A DNA stretch of 64,000 nt from Mycobacterium gordonae (GTDB lineage Bacteria > Actinomycetota > Actinomycetes > Mycobacteriales > Mycobacteriaceae). Below, one piece after another: positions 53,652 through 61,664 of this stretch. Numbering within the stretch: the first letter of the stretch is position 1; every line of letters begins with the position of its first letter. The stretch spans positions 6,046,739 through 6,110,738 of the forward strand of contig NZ_CP070973.1 in assembly GCF_017086405.1 (NCBI RefSeq). Reading direction: 5' to 3'. The notes below the pieces were generated by a model that saw only the letters and a list, made by a program, of their open reading frames with translations, was not told where the DNA came from and made no database searches. The position numbers were made by a program, and so were the translations under genes.

Positions 53652-54416
53652 ATGGTCGAGCTAGAGTTCGACGATTTCGACACCGGACTGGCGGTACTCA
53701 CCATCGACCGCCCCCATGCTCGCAACGCCATCGCGCTGGAGACCATGGGGCAGCTTGAGCAGGCACTGCATTCGGCCGTCGGCGCCCTGGCGCTGGTCAT
53801 CAAGGGCGCCGGCGATCGGGCTTTCATATCCGGCGGAGATCTCAAAGAACTCAGCGCGCTGCGCACCGAGCAGGACGCAGCGGCGATGGCGAAACGGATG
53901 CGCGACGTCTGCGATCGGATCGCCGGGTTCCCGGCTCCGGTGATCGCGGCGCTGAACGGTCACGCCTTCGGGGGCGGCGCCGAAGTCGCTGTGGCCGCGG
54001 ACATCCGGGTTGCCGCCGACGACGTCAAGATCGCCTTCAACCAGGTGCAGCTGGAGATCATGCCGGCGTGGGGCGGCGCCGAGCGCCTGGCCGCGCTGGT
54101 CGGCAAGAGCCGGGCACTGTTGTTGGCGGGCAGCGGAACTGCGCTTGACGCGACCGACGCCGAACGCATCGGGCTCGTCGATGTGGTGCTGCCGCGAGCA
54201 TCGTTCGACTCGGCCGACAAGGGATGGCGTTCGATCGCCACCTCGCTGGCCCGCCGTCCCGCCGCCGAGATAAAGCGCGTAATCACCGGAGTTTCCGCTG
54301 ATGAGGCGATAGCATCGTTTGCACGGCTGTGGGTGGCTGACGCGCACTGGGCGGCCGCGGGGCGGGTCATGAACCGCACAGCCAATCCGCGCCCGGCAGC
54401 CGGAGGAGCGAAATGA
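53652..54416 (+). CDS. Enoyl-CoA hydratase/isomerase family protein
   Basis: The 254-residue crotonase-fold enzyme reads MVELEFDDFDTGLAVLTIDR, RPHARNAI, an oxyanion-hole set FISGGDLKEL and LNGHAFGGGAEVAVAADIRV, then NQVQLEIMPAWGGAERLAAL. The first catalytic Glu position of classical hydratases falls in AEVAVAAD and the second in QLEIMPAWGG, so it may hydrate or isomerise. RBS AAGGAG precedes the ATG. Its stop overlaps the start of the secreted protein by four bases. Confidence 0.85.
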   Translation: MVELEFDDFDTGLAVLTIDRPHARNAIALETMGQLEQALHSAVGALALVIKGAGDRAFISGGDLKELSALRTEQDAAAMAKRMRDVCDRIAGFPAPVIAALNGHAFGGGAEVAVAADIRVAADDVKIAFNQVQLEIMPAWGGAERLAALVGKSRALLLAGSGTALDATDAERIGLVDVVLPRASFDSADKGWRSIATSLARRPAAEIKRVITGVSADEAIASFARLWVADAHWAAAGRVMNRTANPRPAAGGAK

Positions 54417-54838
54417 CAACCACCTCAACGAAACACCGGCGGTTCGGCATAACAATGCTGCTGGGGTGCCTGCTGACGGCACCGGGGCAGGCGACGGCGG
54501 ACGACGACCCGCCCATGCATCAGGTGGTGTACACCATCTCGGCCAAAAACCCGATCTACGCCGACATTTACTACCAGGATCAAGATCCGACGAAGTACTC
54601 CGATTACAGCCACAATCCCTATACGTTCACGCCGAACATTCAGGCCGACATCGCCCCCGGCAGGCCGTGGAGCCAGCAGGTGATGCTCATCAACCCGGAC
54701 GCGTGGGCCATGGTGAGCGTCAGCGTCGGCCGGCAGCCGGGCACGCCCGGTTTTCACTGCACGGTGTCGGTCGACGGGAACGTCGTCGTGTCCAGGGACG
54801 GGGACAAGGGCGTGCTTTGTTCGCTGCGAACCTGGTGA
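54413..54838 (+). CDS. Secreted MmpS-like protein
   Basis: The 141-residue product has a signal peptide ending PGQATA and then a domain resembling the outer domain of MmpS proteins: HQVVYTISAKNPIYADIYYQ, IAPGRPWSQQVMLI, and a Cys pair in FHCTVSVDGNVV and GVLCSLRTW. Unlike MmpS it has no retained membrane anchor beyond the signal and there is no MmpL gene beside it. It is coupled to the crotonase gene. Its last 85 bases overlap the end of the convergent TetR gene. Confidence 0.7.
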   Translation: MTTTSTKHRRFGITMLLGCLLTAPGQATADDDPPMHQVVYTISAKNPIYADIYYQDQDPTKYSDYSHNPYTFTPNIQADIAPGRPWSQQVMLINPDAWAMVSVSVGRQPGTPGFHCTVSVDGNVVVSRDGDKGVLCSLRTW

Positions 54839-55449
54839 GATTCCTGGCTCCCGAACGTGTCCGCCTGCGGTTCGCCTTCCAGACGGCGCAGGTGACGCTC
54901 GACGAACTCGGTGGTTTCGGCGTGACCATCCGACATGCCCAACGCCTGCTCCAGCACCAGGAATCGCGAGAGGCTGGTCATGAAGACGGTCCACACCATC
55001 GGCGGCACATCGTCGGTGTTGACCGCATAACGCTGCAACGCCGCCGACACCGCGCGGCGTTGTTCGTCGCGAAAACGCTCACCGTAGTAGGCGATCTCGG
55101 CCCGCATTTCCTTGCGATGATTCGCCAGCGCCATGAATTCCATGGAGATCCGGGCGAAACCGGGATCGGACCCGAACTTCCACAGCGCCCACAGCGGCTG
55201 CGGCGACTGCAGCAGCTGCGCCTGCGCCTGCAGGCCCGACTCGGCCCGTCGCCGAAAAACGGCCAGGAACAACTCTTCCATGGTGCGGAAGTAGTAATGC
55301 ACCAGCTGCGGCTTGAGTCCCGCCTCATTGGCCAGCCGCCGCGAAGTCACTGCGGCGTAACCTTCTTCGAGCATCAGCCGCTCGGCCGCGTCAAGCAGCA
55401 GGCCGCGATTCTTCGCGTCGGGTGCCCCGATTCTGCGCGCCGATGTCAT
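54754..55449 (-). CDS. TetR-family regulator of the P450/crotonase cluster
   Basis: The 231-residue protein begins MTSARRIGAPDAKNRGLLLD; the DNA-binding helices are TSRRLANEAGLKPQLVHYYF. The ligand domain (ALWKFGSDPGFARISMEFMA) has an extended, poorly conserved tail of about 30 residues. It is divergent from the P450 gene, with an inverted repeat in the gap, so it probably controls the P450 and itself. The chosen start is the family ATG; one 54 bases upstream is possible. Confidence 0.85.
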   Translation of the reverse strand: MTSARRIGAPDAKNRGLLLDAAERLMLEEGYAAVTSRRLANEAGLKPQLVHYYFRTMEELFLAVFRRRAESGLQAQAQLLQSPQPLWALWKFGSDPGFARISMEFMALANHRKEMRAEIAYYGERFRDEQRRAVSAALQRYAVNTDDVPPMVWTVFMTSLSRFLVLEQALGMSDGHAETTEFVERHLRRLEGEPQADTFGSQESHQVRSEQSTPLSPSLDTTTFPSTDTVQ

Positions 55450-55552
55450 CTCGCCACTCCATACTCTCCGCGCTCGCCAGCCAGTCAGGCCGATGGTAGC
55501 CACCGGTCACTGCCACCGGGTCCAGGCCACCTTGACCCTGACATTACTGCCA

Positions 55553-55572
55553 TGCTAAGCAAGTGCTCAGCA
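55553..55572. promoter_or_regulatory. Inverted repeat between TetR and P450 genes
   Basis: TGCTAAGCAAGTGCTCAGCA has nine-base arms with a single mismatch around AG. Placement in the divergent gap suits a TetR operator. Confidence 0.5.
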
Positions 55573-55657
55573 GAGCATCTCACTCGGGCGACGCCAACGC
55601 TCGTCGTTGATTCAGCATCGGCACCACACCGGGCCGGCTCCAGGAGGCTTGTACGAC

Positions 55658-56929
55658 ATGAGCGACTACGACACCATCGACTTCTTCACCGATCCGACGC
55701 TGGTCCCCGATCCGTATCCGTACTTCGATTACCTGCGTAGCCGCAACCCGGTACTGCGGCTCCCCCACTACGGGGTCGTGGCCGTCACCGGGCACGAAGA
55801 GGCCACCGCGGTCTACAAAGACACCGACTCCTTCTCGAACTGCGTCGCACTGGGTGGGCCCTTCCCGCCGCTGCCGTTCACCCCCGAGGGTGACGACATC
55901 AACGCTCAGATCGACGCGCACCGCCAGAGCTTCCCGATGTATGAGCACATGGTGACCATGGATCCGCCCGATCACAGCCGGGCGCGGTCGATCCTGAGCC
56001 GGTTGCTGACACCGAGCAGACTCAGGCAGAACGAGGAGTTCATGTGGCGCCTCGCCGACCGTCAGCTCGACGAGTTCCTGGTCAACGGTGCATGCGAGTT
56101 CATTGGAGAGTACTCAAAGCCGTTCGCCACGTTGGTTATTGCCGACCTACTGGGGGTTCCCGAAGAGGACCATAAGGAATTCCGGATCGTGCTGGGCGCC
56201 GATCGGCCGGGCCGCGTGGGGGCGCTCGATCACGAGTCAGTAGGCATCAACCCGCTGGAGTTCCTCGACGACAAGTTCTCCGGATACATCGAGGACCGGC
56301 GCGCGCATCCGCGCGACGACGTGCTGACCGCGCTGGCCACCGCGAAGTACCCGGACGGATCGACGCCCGAGGTGATCGACGTAGTCCGTTCCGCCACTTT
56401 CCTTTTCGCCGCCGGACAGGAGACGACGGCCAAGCTGCTCAGCGCAGCGTTACAGGTGATCGGCGAGCGGCAGGACATCCAGCAGCAGCTCCGCGACGAC
56501 CGTAGCCTGATACCCGGGTTCATCGAGGAATCGCTGCGCATGGAGAGCCCGGTCAAGAGTGACTCCCGACTGGCCCGCCGGGCCACCCGGGTGGGCGGGG
56601 TCGACATTCCCGCCGGCACCGTGGTGATGGTGTTACCCGGTGCGGCAAACCGCGATCCACGCCGCTTCGACAACCCGCACGAATTCCGGATCGACCGCAG
56701 GAACGTCAGGGAGCACATGGCTTTCGCACGTGGGGTGCACTCCTGCCCGGGCGGTCCGCTGGCTCGCGTGGAGGGCCGGGTGTCCATCGAACGCATCCTG
56801 GACCGGATGGCCGCGATCGGAATCAACGAAGCCCACCACGGTCCGGCCGACGCTCGCCGTTACACCTACGAGCCGACCTACATCCTGCGCGGACTCAACC
56901 AACTGCATCTCACGTTCACGCCGCAGTAG
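55658..56929 (+). CDS. Cytochrome P450 monooxygenase
   Basis: The 423-residue P450 has the I-helix FLFAAGQETTAKLL, the ExxR motif ESLRM, and the haem loop AFARGVHSCPGGPLARVE with the Cys ligand near residue 364. It begins MSDYDTIDFFTDPTLVPDPY after AGGAGG. Family is of the bacterial soluble class needing ferredoxin and reductase, neither of which is encoded close by. The CYP number cannot be set from sequence inspection; a lipid or steroid substrate is inferred from neighbours. Confidence 0.92.
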   Translation: MSDYDTIDFFTDPTLVPDPYPYFDYLRSRNPVLRLPHYGVVAVTGHEEATAVYKDTDSFSNCVALGGPFPPLPFTPEGDDINAQIDAHRQSFPMYEHMVTMDPPDHSRARSILSRLLTPSRLRQNEEFMWRLADRQLDEFLVNGACEFIGEYSKPFATLVIADLLGVPEEDHKEFRIVLGADRPGRVGALDHESVGINPLEFLDDKFSGYIEDRRAHPRDDVLTALATAKYPDGSTPEVIDVVRSATFLFAAGQETTAKLLSAALQVIGERQDIQQQLRDDRSLIPGFIEESLRMESPVKSDSRLARRATRVGGVDIPAGTVVMVLPGAANRDPRRFDNPHEFRIDRRNVREHMAFARGVHSCPGGPLARVEGRVSIERILDRMAAIGINEAHHGPADARRYTYEPTYILRGLNQLHLTFTPQ

Positions 56930-56934
56930 GGCCG

Positions 56935-57216
56935 TCAACGCACGGCCAGCCCCACGAAGTAGCTGCCGAACAATCCGGCGGCGATCAGCAGCACCCATGC
57001 GTCGGTCAGCCGGCAGAGCAGGGCAGGCGCTTGCCGAACTTCCATGAACTCCCGAAAGATGATGCGCACCTTGATGAGTGCGATGGCGATGACGCTTGAT
57101 GTGACTACCACGTTGGATCGCAGCGACCCGCCAGCCGAGTGATCGATCCACAGGTAGCTCACCGTCAGGGCAGCCAGCACGACCCAGACGAAGAGCAGCC
57201 TCTTGTTCAATTTCAC
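56935..57216 (-). CDS. Small subunit IV-like membrane protein (COX4/NorF type)
   Basis: The 93-residue protein has three hydrophobic segments (LLFVWVVLAALTVSYLWI, VVVTSSVIAIALIKVRIIFR, WVLLIAAGLFGSYFVGLAV), with the pattern ALIKVRIIFREFMEVR seen in prokaryotic cytochrome oxidase subunit IV and NorF. It is last of a four-gene operon and three bases after the subunit III gene. No subunit I or II gene is near. Confidence 0.75.
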   Translation of the reverse strand: MKLNKRLLFVWVVLAALTVSYLWIDHSAGGSLRSNVVVTSSVIAIALIKVRIIFREFMEVRQAPALLCRLTDAWVLLIAAGLFGSYFVGLAVR

Positions 57217-57219
57217 GAC

Positions 57220-57819
57220 TCACCTCACCACGTACAGCAGCGCGAAGATCAATACCCACAGGAAATCGACTGTGTGCCAGTAGGTCGCGGACGTTTCGAT
57301 GATCACCTGGGATTCCCCGGTCCCGCGCCGGACACCACGGAGCCGGTAGCCGATGACACCGAGGGCGACGAATCCGATCAGCAGGTGCACGAAGTGGATG
57401 CCGGTGAGGAAGAAGTAGTACGTGAAGAAGTCGTTGCTGTCTTCCTTGCTGCCGAAGCCATGACCTGTCCGCACCAACCGGGCCCATTCGAACACCTTGA
57501 ACAGCAAGAAGAGCGCGGCGAGCGCCGCGGTGACGATCACGTCCCGAAGCGCCGCCCGATAGGCGCCGGCGCGGGCGGACTGCACGCATCGCGCCACCGA
57601 CCAGGAACTGAGCAGCAGCACCAGCGTGTTGAGCACGCCGACGCGCAGGGCCAGGTGCGCCTGAGATTGCAGGAACAGCTCCGGGCTGCGGGCGCGATAG
57701 AACAGGTAGAAGCCGAAATACGCGGTGAAGACCGATGTTTCGAATAAGACGAATGCCCACATGTCCGGCTGTCCCGGCACGAACGGGGCACGGTTGCCTT
57801 TGCCGGTCAGCTCACTCAT
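57220..57819 (-). CDS. Haem-copper oxidase subunit III-like protein (NorE type)
   Basis: The 199-residue protein shows five membrane segments and the subunit III hallmarks WAFVLFETSVFTAYFGFYLF, the Glu in VFEWARLV, GIHFVHLLIGFVALGVIG and a terminal WHTVDFLWVLIFALLYVV. Its short length and missing first two helices match NorE. In NO reductase operons NorE and NorF assist the NorCB enzyme, but that enzyme is not encoded here. Stop/start overlaps of four bases link it to the gene upstream. Confidence 0.85.
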   Translation of the reverse strand: MSELTGKGNRAPFVPGQPDMWAFVLFETSVFTAYFGFYLFYRARSPELFLQSQAHLALRVGVLNTLVLLLSSWSVARCVQSARAGAYRAALRDVIVTAALAALFLLFKVFEWARLVRTGHGFGSKEDSNDFFTYYFFLTGIHFVHLLIGFVALGVIGYRLRGVRRGTGESQVIIETSATYWHTVDFLWVLIFALLYVVR

Positions 57820-58571
57820 GAAGCAATGGCCCGTTTGCGCGGCAGGTCAGGCAGCGGACCGGTACCGAAGTCCTCGCGCCGGATCATCTGATTGAGCATG
57901 ACGATGAACGTGATTTGGTAGACCCCGAATACGACCATGTCCAGCCACCAGGCGATCTGACCGTTCCAGGCCAATACGCCGCGCCCGAAGATCCAGCAGG
58001 GCGCCACAACGACCTCGGTGAGCGCATTGCACAGGTTGAGGTAACCGAACCACTTGGGGAACACCCGGTTCCTGTCGATCAGGATCGCCACCATCCAGAT
58101 CAGCGAGCCGATCAGAAACACGCCCATGGTCCCGTCGAAAGACAGGAACGCGAAGTCATAGAGCCAACCGAGCACATTGGGATCGCGATCGGGCCGTAGC
58201 GTACCGACGATCAACGCGATGCAGAGCAGCAACAGACCGGGAACAGCGCTGAGCGAATAGATGATCAGATAGGAGTATCCGAAGATGCGGCTGACCGACA
58301 TCCGTCGCATGGAGTACGCGATGAGGGCGTTGTTGACCGCGGTCATCCCGGTGATGGCGAAGATGAGGCCGAAGCCGATCGGTATCCCGAGGCGGCGTTC
58401 GTGAAACCAATGCATCTGCGTCGGCAAATCCCAGGTGGGCTGCGGAGGGGGCTGCACCTGAGCCACGATGAAGAACACGGGAAAGAAGAGGTTGTAGAAG
58501 ACCAAGAGCGTCCACCAGGCCAGCCACAGCTCACGCTTGGGGTTGTGCCGCCAGCTCGACACGATACTCAC
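57816..58571 (-). CDS. Six- or seven-helix membrane protein, paralogue B
   Basis: The 251-residue protein MSIVSSWRHNPKRELWLAWW is almost wholly membrane. It shares with the gene upstream an arrangement WFGYLNLCNALTEVVVAPCW then GVLAWNGQIAWWLDMVVFGV, where the other reads WVAHFNLLVAAALVPAAFAG and GPLAWDGVLSFWVKNVAIGV. No cofactor-ligand motif of a known family was recognised. Overlap with both neighbours by four bases makes it part of one translation unit. Confidence 0.72.
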   Translation of the reverse strand: MSIVSSWRHNPKRELWLAWWTLLVFYNLFFPVFFIVAQVQPPPQPTWDLPTQMHWFHERRLGIPIGFGLIFAITGMTAVNNALIAYSMRRMSVSRIFGYSYLIIYSLSAVPGLLLLCIALIVGTLRPDRDPNVLGWLYDFAFLSFDGTMGVFLIGSLIWMVAILIDRNRVFPKWFGYLNLCNALTEVVVAPCWIFGRGVLAWNGQIAWWLDMVVFGVYQITFIVMLNQMIRREDFGTGPLPDLPRKRAIAS

Positions 58572-59347
58572 GGAACGACCACTTCCATGGCGGCCGTGAG
58601 TTTCTCAGCGCGCTCTCGATACACGGCCCGGCCCAGGGCCACGCCCATCACGACGATCCACACGCCGATGGCGACATTCTTAACCCAGAACGACAACACA
58701 CCGTCCCACGCCAGCGGGCCGGACAAGGACACACCAGCAAAGGCAGCCGGCACCAGCGCCGCAGCGACGAGAAGGTTGAAGTGGGCGACCCACCGGCGGA
58801 AAACCGGTAGCGGCTGATTGTCGAAATAGATTGCCACAGAAAGGATCACGCTCTGGCCGATCAGAAACGGAACCAGGATGGTGAAGGTGATCCACGCGAA
58901 GTCGTTCAGCAACTGCGTCAGCTCCGGACTCCGTTCCGGGCGGAACGCGGCCAGCAGCCAGCAGACGTTGGCGATGAGAAACAACGTCGGACCGCCGGCC
59001 ACGCAACCCAACATCGCGTAGGAGAAGATCGGCGTGCGATGCGCCATCCGCCGGATCTGCATCACGATCAGCGCCAGAATGGGCACGAGGCACACGCCGA
59101 ACCAGTTGAAGAGGATCATGCTGTAGCGGATTTCGGGCAGATGCGCCGGATCGCGGTAGAACGCGGCAACCTGGTCGGCCGACATGGTGGGTGACATCGG
59201 CGGGTTGAACCCTGGGAACAGGACGAAGGCGGCGATCCAAATGACGACGGTGACGGGCAGTGTCCAGAGCAGGATCAACTCACCATCGGTACGGCGCAAC
59301 CCGACTCGCTGCGGTGCCGGATCATGAGTCGTGCCGATGTCTGTCAT
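58568..59347 (-). CDS. Six- or seven-helix membrane protein, paralogue A
   Basis: The 259-residue protein MTDIGTTHDPAPQRVGLRRT has a short cytoplasmic tail and some seven hydrophobic segments, including TLPVTVVIWIAAFVLFPGFN, an outside loop with MSADQVAAFYRDP, and the block shared with paralogue B. It is the first gene of the operon; its promoter faces a TetR gene across a gap with two identical operators. Function unknown. Confidence 0.72.
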   Translation of the reverse strand: MTDIGTTHDPAPQRVGLRRTDGELILLWTLPVTVVIWIAAFVLFPGFNPPMSPTMSADQVAAFYRDPAHLPEIRYSMILFNWFGVCLVPILALIVMQIRRMAHRTPIFSYAMLGCVAGGPTLFLIANVCWLLAAFRPERSPELTQLLNDFAWITFTILVPFLIGQSVILSVAIYFDNQPLPVFRRWVAHFNLLVAAALVPAAFAGVSLSGPLAWDGVLSFWVKNVAIGVWIVVMGVALGRAVYRERAEKLTAAMEVVVP

Positions 59348-59406
59348 TAGTGAATCCTTCCGACGCACGGCATCGTGCGGTCAAGGTCGGCCCGACACAC
59401 CGAAGC

Positions 59407-59445
59407 TAGCCGATCGGCTATTCCGGGTCAATAGCCGATCGGCTA
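59407..59445. promoter_or_regulatory. Two identical 14-base palindromic operators
   Basis: TAGCCGATCGGCTA occurs twice, at 59407-59420 and 59432-59445, each perfectly symmetric, with 25 bases between centres. The pair fills the gap between the membrane-protein operon and the divergent TetR gene, whose GTG is 11 bases past the second copy. Binding here would shut both promoters. Confidence 0.85.
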
Positions 59446-59456
59446 CGCTGCCTGGT

Positions 59457-60035
59457 GTGGTCGAGGCGACGCCCCAGAGCCGGTTCCGGTTCATCACGCA
59501 CAGCGCCGCGCAGACGCGCGTCTTGGATGCGGCACTGAAGCTGATCGGCGAGCACGGCGTCGGCGGAACATCCCTGCAGATGATCGCCGATGCCATCGGG
59601 GTGACGAAAGCGGCTGTCTATCACCAATACCGAACGAAGGAACAGATCGTCATCGCACTCACCGAGCGGGAATTGGGCGGTCTCGAGGAAGCCTTGGAAG
59701 CTGCGGAAGCATACGGCCACCGGACCGAGGCCCGCGACGTCCTCCTCAAACGGGTGATCGATGTCGCCGTGCAACGACGCGGCGCGGCAAGCACTTTGCA
59801 GTTCGACCCCGTCATCGTCCGCCTGCTGGCCGATCACCAACCGTTCCAGCGCTTCATCCAGCGCCTCTACGGAGTACTGGTCGACGACGCCGCCGAGGAC
59901 GCGCGGGTGTCGGCGGCGATGTTGTCGGGTGCGATCGCGGTCGGCGTGCTGCACCCACTCGTAGCCGACATCGACGACGACACGCTGCGCGCCCAGTTGC
60001 TGCGGATCACCCGCCGACTCTTCGACGGGGATTGA
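59457..60035 (+). CDS. TetR-family regulator of the oxidase-subunit operon
   Basis: The 192-residue protein starts with GTG, MVEATPQSRFRFITHSAAQT, has the TetR helix-turn-helix (GTSLQMIADAIGVTKAAVYH, QYRTKEQIVIAL) and a C-terminal ligand domain. The GTG immediately follows the doubled operator; starts further up would place the operator inside the gene. Autorepression and repression of the divergent operon are inferred from placement. Confidence 0.87.
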   Translation: MVEATPQSRFRFITHSAAQTRVLDAALKLIGEHGVGGTSLQMIADAIGVTKAAVYHQYRTKEQIVIALTERELGGLEEALEAAEAYGHRTEARDVLLKRVIDVAVQRRGAASTLQFDPVIVRLLADHQPFQRFIQRLYGVLVDDAAEDARVSAAMLSGAIAVGVLHPLVADIDDDTLRAQLLRITRRLFDGD

Positions 60036-60093
60036 CAAAACTTATTCCCGCCGTTCCGTTTTCACGAGCGTGCCACTCGGATACCGTTCTCAT

Positions 60094-60378
60094 ATGGACA
60101 GTGTCAGGCGCCTCACCGCCGTGGCGATCATGGTCACGACCGGCTTCGGGCTGGCCGGCACGGCCACGGCCCTCGCTGACGACGACGTTCCCTGGCCGTG
60201 GGTGGGATACCACTGGTGCCCGGGCCAGCCCTTCAGCGCCAACTGGGGGCCGCAGTTCGACCCGACCACGTGCCACGACGCGCACCACCGGGACATGGAC
60301 GGCACGATCCACAATCGTGATTACTTCGGCCCCAGCCCCTTTCAGGATTGGCCCGAGATTCCCAACAACCGGCCGTGA
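60094..60378 (+). CDS. Small secreted protein, Trp/His-rich
   Basis: The 94-residue product has a signal peptide (MDSVRRLTAVAIMVTTGFGL) ending near ATALADDD, then a short mature part rich in Trp, Pro, Asp and His, WPWVGYHWCPGQPFSANWGP, with two Cys that could pair and a HDAHH cluster. This YHWCPGQ pattern is seen in small mycobacterial exported proteins of unknown function. It ends eight bases before a convergent secreted-protein gene. Confidence 0.75.
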   Translation: MDSVRRLTAVAIMVTTGFGLAGTATALADDDVPWPWVGYHWCPGQPFSANWGPQFDPTTCHDAHHRDMDGTIHNRDYFGPSPFQDWPEIPNNRP

Positions 60379-60385
60379 CGTCTGC

Positions 60386-60793
60386 TCAGGTGTCGCCGCG
60401 CTCCCAGACCTTCTTGCCGTCATGGGAATCGCAGACCAGGAACAAACCGTCCGGCGCCTGCGCGACGTAGTACTCCGGGTACTCGCTGCACGAGGAGTTC
60501 TCATTCTTGACGCCGACCATCGGCGGCGACCGGAACCAGCGTGGCTCATACCGCCTGGGTGAACCGCAGAACATCAACCGTCCGGGCTCGGTCGCGAAGG
60601 ACACGTAGTAGTCGGCGGTGCCGAAGACGTAGTAAGTGGTGTTGTCGCAGGGCGCTCCGAGCACCTGGTGTCCGGCGATCCCTGGCGTGCAGTCCGGGTA
60701 ATCGCACCCAACCGGATCTGCCGCGGCCCGCGGCGGCGCCACCATACCTGCGCCGAGCACTGCGGCAACCGCTGCCACAATGAATCGCACCAT
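60386..60793 (-). CDS. Secreted Cys-rich protein of unknown function
   Basis: The 135-residue protein has a signal peptide ending PPRAAADPV and a mature part with six cysteines (GCDYPDCTPG, APCDN, LMFCGSP, SSCSEYP, LVCDSHDG), enough for three disulfides. No named domain is recognised. The region between its start and the next gene (170 bases) must contain two divergent promoters. Confidence 0.72.
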   Translation of the reverse strand: MVRFIVAAVAAVLGAGMVAPPRAAADPVGCDYPDCTPGIAGHQVLGAPCDNTTYYVFGTADYYVSFATEPGRLMFCGSPRRYEPRWFRSPPMVGVKNENSSCSEYPEYYVAQAPDGLFLVCDSHDGKKVWERGDT

Positions 60794-60965
60794 CTTAATT
60801 TGCCACAGCTGGAAAGAAAATTCATTACGTTGGCGATAGATGGTAAGAAAATTCTCTCATTCGGAGAGGGCGCGGAGGGCGCCTGGCACCTCGAACCGAT
60901 GCGCGGGAGCGCCAACGCCGGTCGGTGATAATGTGACTCTCTCGTGCGGGGTGAGGAGGTGATTC

Positions 60966-61664
60966 ATGCCGCCACGCGAAACGTCGGCTGAAGCATCCGC
61001 GTCGGAGGCCGGCGTGGATGACCTCGAGTCAGACGACCTCGCCCAGGTGGAGGCTCGCGCCGAGGCCGCCCGTACCCGTGCGCGCGAACTGCGCCGGCAA
61101 GCCGAGGAGGCATCGTCTCCCCCAGAGACCGACGACGCCGAAACGGGCCCGTCCCGGTTACGCCGATGGCGACCACGCCGGCCCGGCCGAAAGACCCTCA
61201 TCGCCGCGGCCGCGATTCTGATCTCGAGTGCGGCGTCGGCCGGCAGCGGCTATTTGGTGTGGCACCACCACCAAGTAGTGCAGCAAACCCAACGTTCCAC
61301 GGAATTCGCCACCGCCGCCCGCAACGCCGTCGTGCTGATGATGTCGATCGACCCGACCAAGGCGAGAGCGGACATGCAACGTTTCGCCGACCAGACAACC
61401 GGCCAATTCAAGGCCGGCGTATTGATGGGCGCCGAGGATATGGTCCGCGCTTTGGAACAGTCCAAAGTCGTCGCGAAAGCCGCGGTGCAAGCGGTCGGCG
61501 TGCAGTCGATGACGGAGGATTCGGCAGTCGTACTGGTAGCGGCGAAGTCGGAGATCAGCAAGACCGACCAGCCGAAGCCGGAGATGCGCACCTGGCGAGT
61601 GGTCGTCGACGTGGAGCGCGAGGGCAGCCAGCTCAAAATCTCCAAGATCGAGTTCGTCCCGTGA
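60966..61664 (+). CDS. Mce-associated membrane protein (first of pair 2)
   Basis: The 232-residue product begins MPPRETSAEASASEAGVDDL, with an Ala/Arg/Glu-rich helical tail, a membrane helix (TLIAAAAILISSAASAGSGY) and a Mas domain with VVLMMSIDPTKARADMQRFA, MTEDSAVVLVAAKSEI and the end LKISKIEFVP, almost the same end as the pair 1 protein. A near-ideal ribosome-binding site AGGAGGTGATTC precedes the ATG. It overlaps the next gene by four bases (GTGA). Confidence 0.87.
   Translation: MPPRETSAEASASEAGVDDLESDDLAQVEARAEAARTRARELRRQAEEASSPPETDDAETGPSRLRRWRPRRPGRKTLIAAAAILISSAASAGSGYLVWHHHQVVQQTQRSTEFATAARNAVVLMMSIDPTKARADMQRFADQTTGQFKAGVLMGAEDMVRALEQSKVVAKAAVQAVGVQSMTEDSAVVLVAAKSEISKTDQPKPEMRTWRVVVDVEREGSQLKISKIEFVP

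Noticed and set aside
61166-61660. Long upstream extension of the second Mce-associated gene of pair 2
   Set aside because: Overlaps the entire first gene in another frame; the GTG at the GTGA overlap begins the real protein.
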